From Mobilibacterium timonense (GTDB lineage Bacteria; Bacillota; Clostridia; Peptostreptococcales; Anaerovoracaceae), in NCBI RefSeq assembly GCF_900155555.1, contig NZ_FUHN01000008.1:628117-692116 (forward strand): a stretch of 64,000 nt of DNA. The letters run 5' to 3'. Of the stretch, positions 61,292 to 64,000 are shown in pieces (the stretch's first letter is position 1; every line of letters begins with the position of its first letter). The notes beneath the pieces are model-generated. The model made no database searches and was not told the DNA's origin. It saw only the letters and a program-made list of their open reading frames with translations. The translations under genes and the position numbers were made by a program.

Positions 61292-61585
61292 ATGGATCAC
61301 AGAGAGAAGGACAAAGAGTACAGGGAGAATTTCTACAGGGCGATCCTGTCGCTGGAGACCCTGGACGAATGCGACGCTTTTTTCCAGGACGTGTGCACGA
61401 TCAAGGAGTTCAACGACCTGATCCGCCGCCTGGAGGTGGCGAAGATGCTCTCAAACGGGAAGGTCTTCAACGAGATCAGCAAGGAGACGGGAATGAGCTC
61501 CACCACCATCAGCCGGGTGAACAAGTGCCTCAACTACGGCCCGGGAGGATACCGCATGGTGCTGGACAGATTGGAGAACAAATGA
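61292..61585 (+). CDS. TrpR-family regulator YerC/HisR type
   Basis: 97 residues from ATG 61292, with AGGAGG upstream. The helix-turn-helix VFNEISKETGMSSTTISRVNKC follows TrpR-like helices (LIRRLEVAKMLSNG), and the end LNYGPGGYRMVLDRL is typical of YerC/YecD. This family sits at the head of histidine operons in many Firmicutes and has been proposed as a histidine repressor (HisR). The stop overlaps the start of the hisZ-hisG gene by four bases, so they are co-translated. Confidence 0.88.
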   Translation: MDHREKDKEYRENFYRAILSLETLDECDAFFQDVCTIKEFNDLIRRLEVAKMLSNGKVFNEISKETGMSSTTISRVNKCLNYGPGGYRMVLDRLENK

Positions 61586-63288
61586 TGAAAGATTACGCAG
61601 CCATCCTGAGCAGAAGTGAAAAAGCCATATACGACCTGCGCGACCTGTACCGGCGCCACGGCTACAGGCTTTTCAGGACGGGAAAATTCGAGGACTACCA
61701 GCTCTACAGCAAGAACCGGGACTTCCTCGGCAAGGACGGGATAATAACCTTCACCGACAACCGCGGGCGGATCATGGCCCTCAAGCCGGACGTCACCCTG
61801 TCAATCGCCAAGAACAGCCAGTACGCCCCGGACACCGTGGAGCGCTACTGCTACGACGACCAGGTCTACCGCATGAGCCGTGGAAAAGGAGATTTTCGCG
61901 AGATCGATCAGACCGGCGTCGAGTGCATCGGCGACCTCACCGAGGATCACGTCCTCGAGGTGATCCAGCTGGCGGTCAAGAGCCTGGAGGCCATCTCCGA
62001 CGACTATGTCCTCACCATCTCCCACATGGGCATCGTGAGAGGCTTCATCTCCATACTCGGCCTGTCCGAAGACGCAGAGGAAAAAGTCCTCAGGGCCGTC
62101 GGCAACAAGAACTTCCACACCGCCGCCGCGGTCTGCGCCGGAGAGGGCGTGAGCAGATTCATGATCAGCAAGCTGGAGGAGCTCATCGCGACGAGCGGCA
62201 CCATGGATCAGGTGCTCGGCTCCATCGAGGACCTGGCCATGAACCAGGAGATGGAAAAGGCCGCCCGCGAGCTCCGCAGGATCCAGGAGGCACTGGACAG
62301 CACGGGGCTGGCGAAAGCGGGGGCGATACGCTTCGACTTTTCCATGGTCAACGACATGGGATACTACAACGGAGTGATCTTCCAGGGATTCGTGAGAGGC
62401 GTTCCATATGCCGTCCTTTCCGGTGGCCGTTACGATAACCTCATGGAAAAGATGGGGCGTAAGGGCGGAGCCATCGGTTTTTCCGTGGACATCTCGGCCC
62501 TCGAGGATAACAGCCAGGAGGCTGGAGCCGCAGTAGCCGGCGAAGGAGCATCTACTGGCACTGGAGTCGCGATCGCAGGCGCAAAAAAAGCCGAAATGAA
62601 GGCCGGTGCCGCAACTGAAGGCAGGCAGATGATCAACGTGGCCCTCCCTAAGGGCCGCCTGGGTGAAAAGGTCTACAGCATGTTCGCCGCCGCGGGCTAC
62701 GAGGCCCCCGAGCTGCTGGACCCGGGCAGGAAGCTGATATTCACAAACGAAGAGGCGGGAGTGAGCTTTTTCTGGGTAAAGCCTTCCGACGTGGCGATCT
62801 ACGTGGAGCGGGGAGCCGCAGACGTGGGCGTCGTGGGAAAAGACATTTTGCTGGAGGGCGGCAGCGACGTTTACGAGCTCCTGGACCTGGGCATTGGCAG
62901 GTGCCGCATGATGGTGGCCGGCCCGAAGGACTGGGAGGACAACACCGACAGGACCCTGAGAGTCGCCACGAAGTTCCCGAGGATCGCATCGAAGTACTAC
63001 ACCGACAGGAGCCGGGACATCGACATCATCAAGCTGAACGGGTCCATAGAGATCGCCCCTATCCTGGGTCTGAGCGACGTGATCGTGGACATAGTTGAGA
63101 CCGGGAACACCCTCAGGGCCAACGATCTGGAGCCCAAGGAAAAGATCGTGGACATCAGCGCCAGGTTCATCGCCAACAAGGCCATATACAACTTCAAGTC
63201 CGGGGAGATCGGCAGGATCGTGTCGGCGCTGAGCGAGTCGGTGGCAGCGACGGGGACCTCGGAAACGCCGAAGGCACAGAAAGCGTGA
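61582..63288 (+). CDS. HisZ-HisG fusion: ATP phosphoribosyltransferase regulatory and catalytic parts on one chain
   Basis: 568 residues from ATG 61582 (or 61585). Residues 1 to about 310 are HisZ, a histidyl-tRNA synthetase paralogue (MALKPDVTLSIAK, YCYDDQVYRM, VLSGGRYDNLM). An Ala/Gly-rich linker of about 35 residues (roughly 312-347) follows, then short-form HisG (NVALPKGRLGEKVYSMFAAA, ADVGVVGKDILLEGG, IVDIVETGNTLRANDL). Catalyses PRPP plus ATP to phosphoribosyl-ATP, first step of histidine synthesis. Normally these are separate subunits of a hetero-octamer. Confidence 0.88.
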   Translation: MMKDYAAILSRSEKAIYDLRDLYRRHGYRLFRTGKFEDYQLYSKNRDFLGKDGIITFTDNRGRIMALKPDVTLSIAKNSQYAPDTVERYCYDDQVYRMSRGKGDFREIDQTGVECIGDLTEDHVLEVIQLAVKSLEAISDDYVLTISHMGIVRGFISILGLSEDAEEKVLRAVGNKNFHTAAAVCAGEGVSRFMISKLEELIATSGTMDQVLGSIEDLAMNQEMEKAARELRRIQEALDSTGLAKAGAIRFDFSMVNDMGYYNGVIFQGFVRGVPYAVLSGGRYDNLMEKMGRKGGAIGFSVDISALEDNSQEAGAAVAGEGASTGTGVAIAGAKKAEMKAGAATEGRQMINVALPKGRLGEKVYSMFAAAGYEAPELLDPGRKLIFTNEEAGVSFFWVKPSDVAIYVERGAADVGVVGKDILLEGGSDVYELLDLGIGRCRMMVAGPKDWEDNTDRTLRVATKFPRIASKYYTDRSRDIDIIKLNGSIEIAPILGLSDVIVDIVETGNTLRANDLEPKEKIVDISARFIANKAIYNFKSGEIGRIVSALSESVAATGTSETPKAQKA

Positions 63289-63405
63289 TCCCCGCAGGAA
63301 CGGATGATCAGAAGAAAATTACACGGCCGCGGCCGGGCGACCATCTACAGTGCTGGTTACAATACCAGCCGCCGCGCATATAACACAGAAGAGAAAGGAA
63401 GATCC

Positions 63406-64000
63406 ATGATCCGGATAATGAGATACGGGCAGGACGAGGCAGAGAAGATATTTTCCAGGACCCGGATGCCTGCCGACGTTGAGGACATCGTAAAGGGGAT
63501 AATCAAGGATGTCCGGGAAGGCGGAGACGCCAGCATCAGAGAATACAACAAGCGATTCGACGGCTTCGATTATGAGGACTTCAAGGTGAGCCAGGCCGAG
63601 ATAGACCGGGCTTTCGAGGAGGTCGACCCGGAATTCCTGGAGGTCCTGAAAGAAGCTGCAGAGAACATCAGGGCATTTCACAGCAACCAGGTACGCAGGG
63701 GCTTTCAGATGGAAAAAGAGGACGGCATCGTCCTCGGCCAGAAGGTCCTCCCCATCCAGAAGGTGGGCATCTACGTTCCGGGAGGCACGGCAGCCTATCC
63801 GTCCACGGTCCTCATGAACTGCATCCCCGCAAAGCTGGCGGGCTGCAGCGAGATCGTGATAACCACGCCGGCCACTGGCGGCAAGGTAAACCCTAACATA
63901 CTTGCCGCCGCCCACATCGCCGGAGCCACGCAGATCTTCAAGGTGGGAGGAGCCCAGGCCATCGCCGCCCTGGCATACGGCACCGAGACCGTCCCGCAGG
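63406..64000 (+). CDS. hisD: histidinol dehydrogenase, partial (cut by window end)
   Basis: Zinc enzyme making histidine from histidinol. The frame opens at ATG 63406 after AAAGGAAG and runs off the right edge with 198 codons. Visible features: SRTRMPADVEDIVKGIIKDV, VGIYVPGGTAAYPSTVLMN and VGGAQAIAALAYGTE, all conserved HisD segments before the zinc ligands, which lie beyond the window. Continues the his operon 118 bases after the HisZ-HisG gene. Confidence 0.93.
   Translation, partial: MIRIMRYGQDEAEKIFSRTRMPADVEDIVKGIIKDVREGGDASIREYNKRFDGFDYEDFKVSQAEIDRAFEEVDPEFLEVLKEAAENIRAFHSNQVRRGFQMEKEDGIVLGQKVLPIQKVGIYVPGGTAAYPSTVLMNCIPAKLAGCSEIVITTPATGGKVNPNILAAAHIAGATQIFKVGGAQAIAALAYGTETVPQ

Noticed and set aside
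1..64000. CRISPR array, prophage or insertion sequence with transposase
   Set aside because: No regularly spaced repeats with unique spacers, no phage structural or integrase genes and no transposase frames were seen; the only mobile-type signal is the MITE-like element near 60.4 kb.

Overview
The window looks like a chromosomal segment of an anaerobic, GC-rich member of the Clostridia (Bacillota). Supporting signs are a single-chain clostridial-type PurL of about 1,240 residues, a Re-type citrate synthase gene beside aconitase and isocitrate dehydrogenase, a TGS-domain nucleoside kinase next to mtaB, a YdbC/PC4-type protein, WYL and YerC-type regulators, and no genes for aerobic respiration. 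A family-level placement (for example Anaerovoracaceae-like Eubacteriales) would be a guess. Almost everything is on the + strand, except tetR (30.2-30.8 kb), a block at 49.8-55.6 kb, and nadA.

Layout. 0.2-4.4 kb: MATE exporter, 5-formyl-THF cyclo-ligase, trpS and a two-cluster ferredoxin protein. 4.5-7.3 kb: complete preQ1 pathway operon queF-queC-queD-queE-folE. 7.6-12.2 kb: a three-gene route from oxaloacetate and acetyl-CoA to 2-oxoglutarate (Re-citrate synthase, aconitase, isocitrate dehydrogenase), then an AEC transporter. 13.6-22.3 kb: purE-F-M-N-D-L behind a leader with a terminator hairpin. 22.4-23.8 kb: tRNA-Thr(GGT) and tuf behind a near-consensus promoter. 24.1-26.5 kb: YdbC-type protein and a frameshifted thioester/SpaA-type surface adhesin. 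26.6-30.1 kb: nucleoside kinase, mtaB, HIT protein. 30.2-35.6 kb: a visibly more AT-rich insert (TetR regulator, old-yellow-enzyme flavoprotein, two MFS carriers) with a 48-bp palindrome in the divergent promoter region. 35.9-41.2 kb: unknown membrane protein, tcdA, Na+/Pi cotransporter (possibly coupled to a 15-codon ORF), NhaC antiporter.

41.4-48.5 kb is the least conventional part. A 1,624-residue fusion (HD phosphohydrolase, helical repeats, NadD-like nucleotidylyltransferase, GNAT-like segment, phosphoribosyltransferase-like segment) is followed closely by a lactate/malate-dehydrogenase-like protein and a flavodoxin-fold reductase. I know of no described system with this make-up. A LysR gene and a WYL regulator follow. 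51.0-56.2 kb is a cell-envelope acylation locus: SGNH protein, MBOAT acyltransferase carrying an in-frame amber codon, and an AMP-forming ligase on the - strand, with an acyl carrier protein divergent. It resembles dlt but is rearranged.

56.2-60.0 kb holds NAD de novo synthesis: nadA divergent from nadB and nadC, with two face-to-face promoters overlapping inverted NiaR-like operators. 60.0-61.3 kb is a long gene-free stretch with a candidate MITE and tandem hairpins. 61.3 kb to the end begins a histidine operon: a YerC/HisR-type regulator, a HisZ-HisG fusion, and hisD cut by the window edge.
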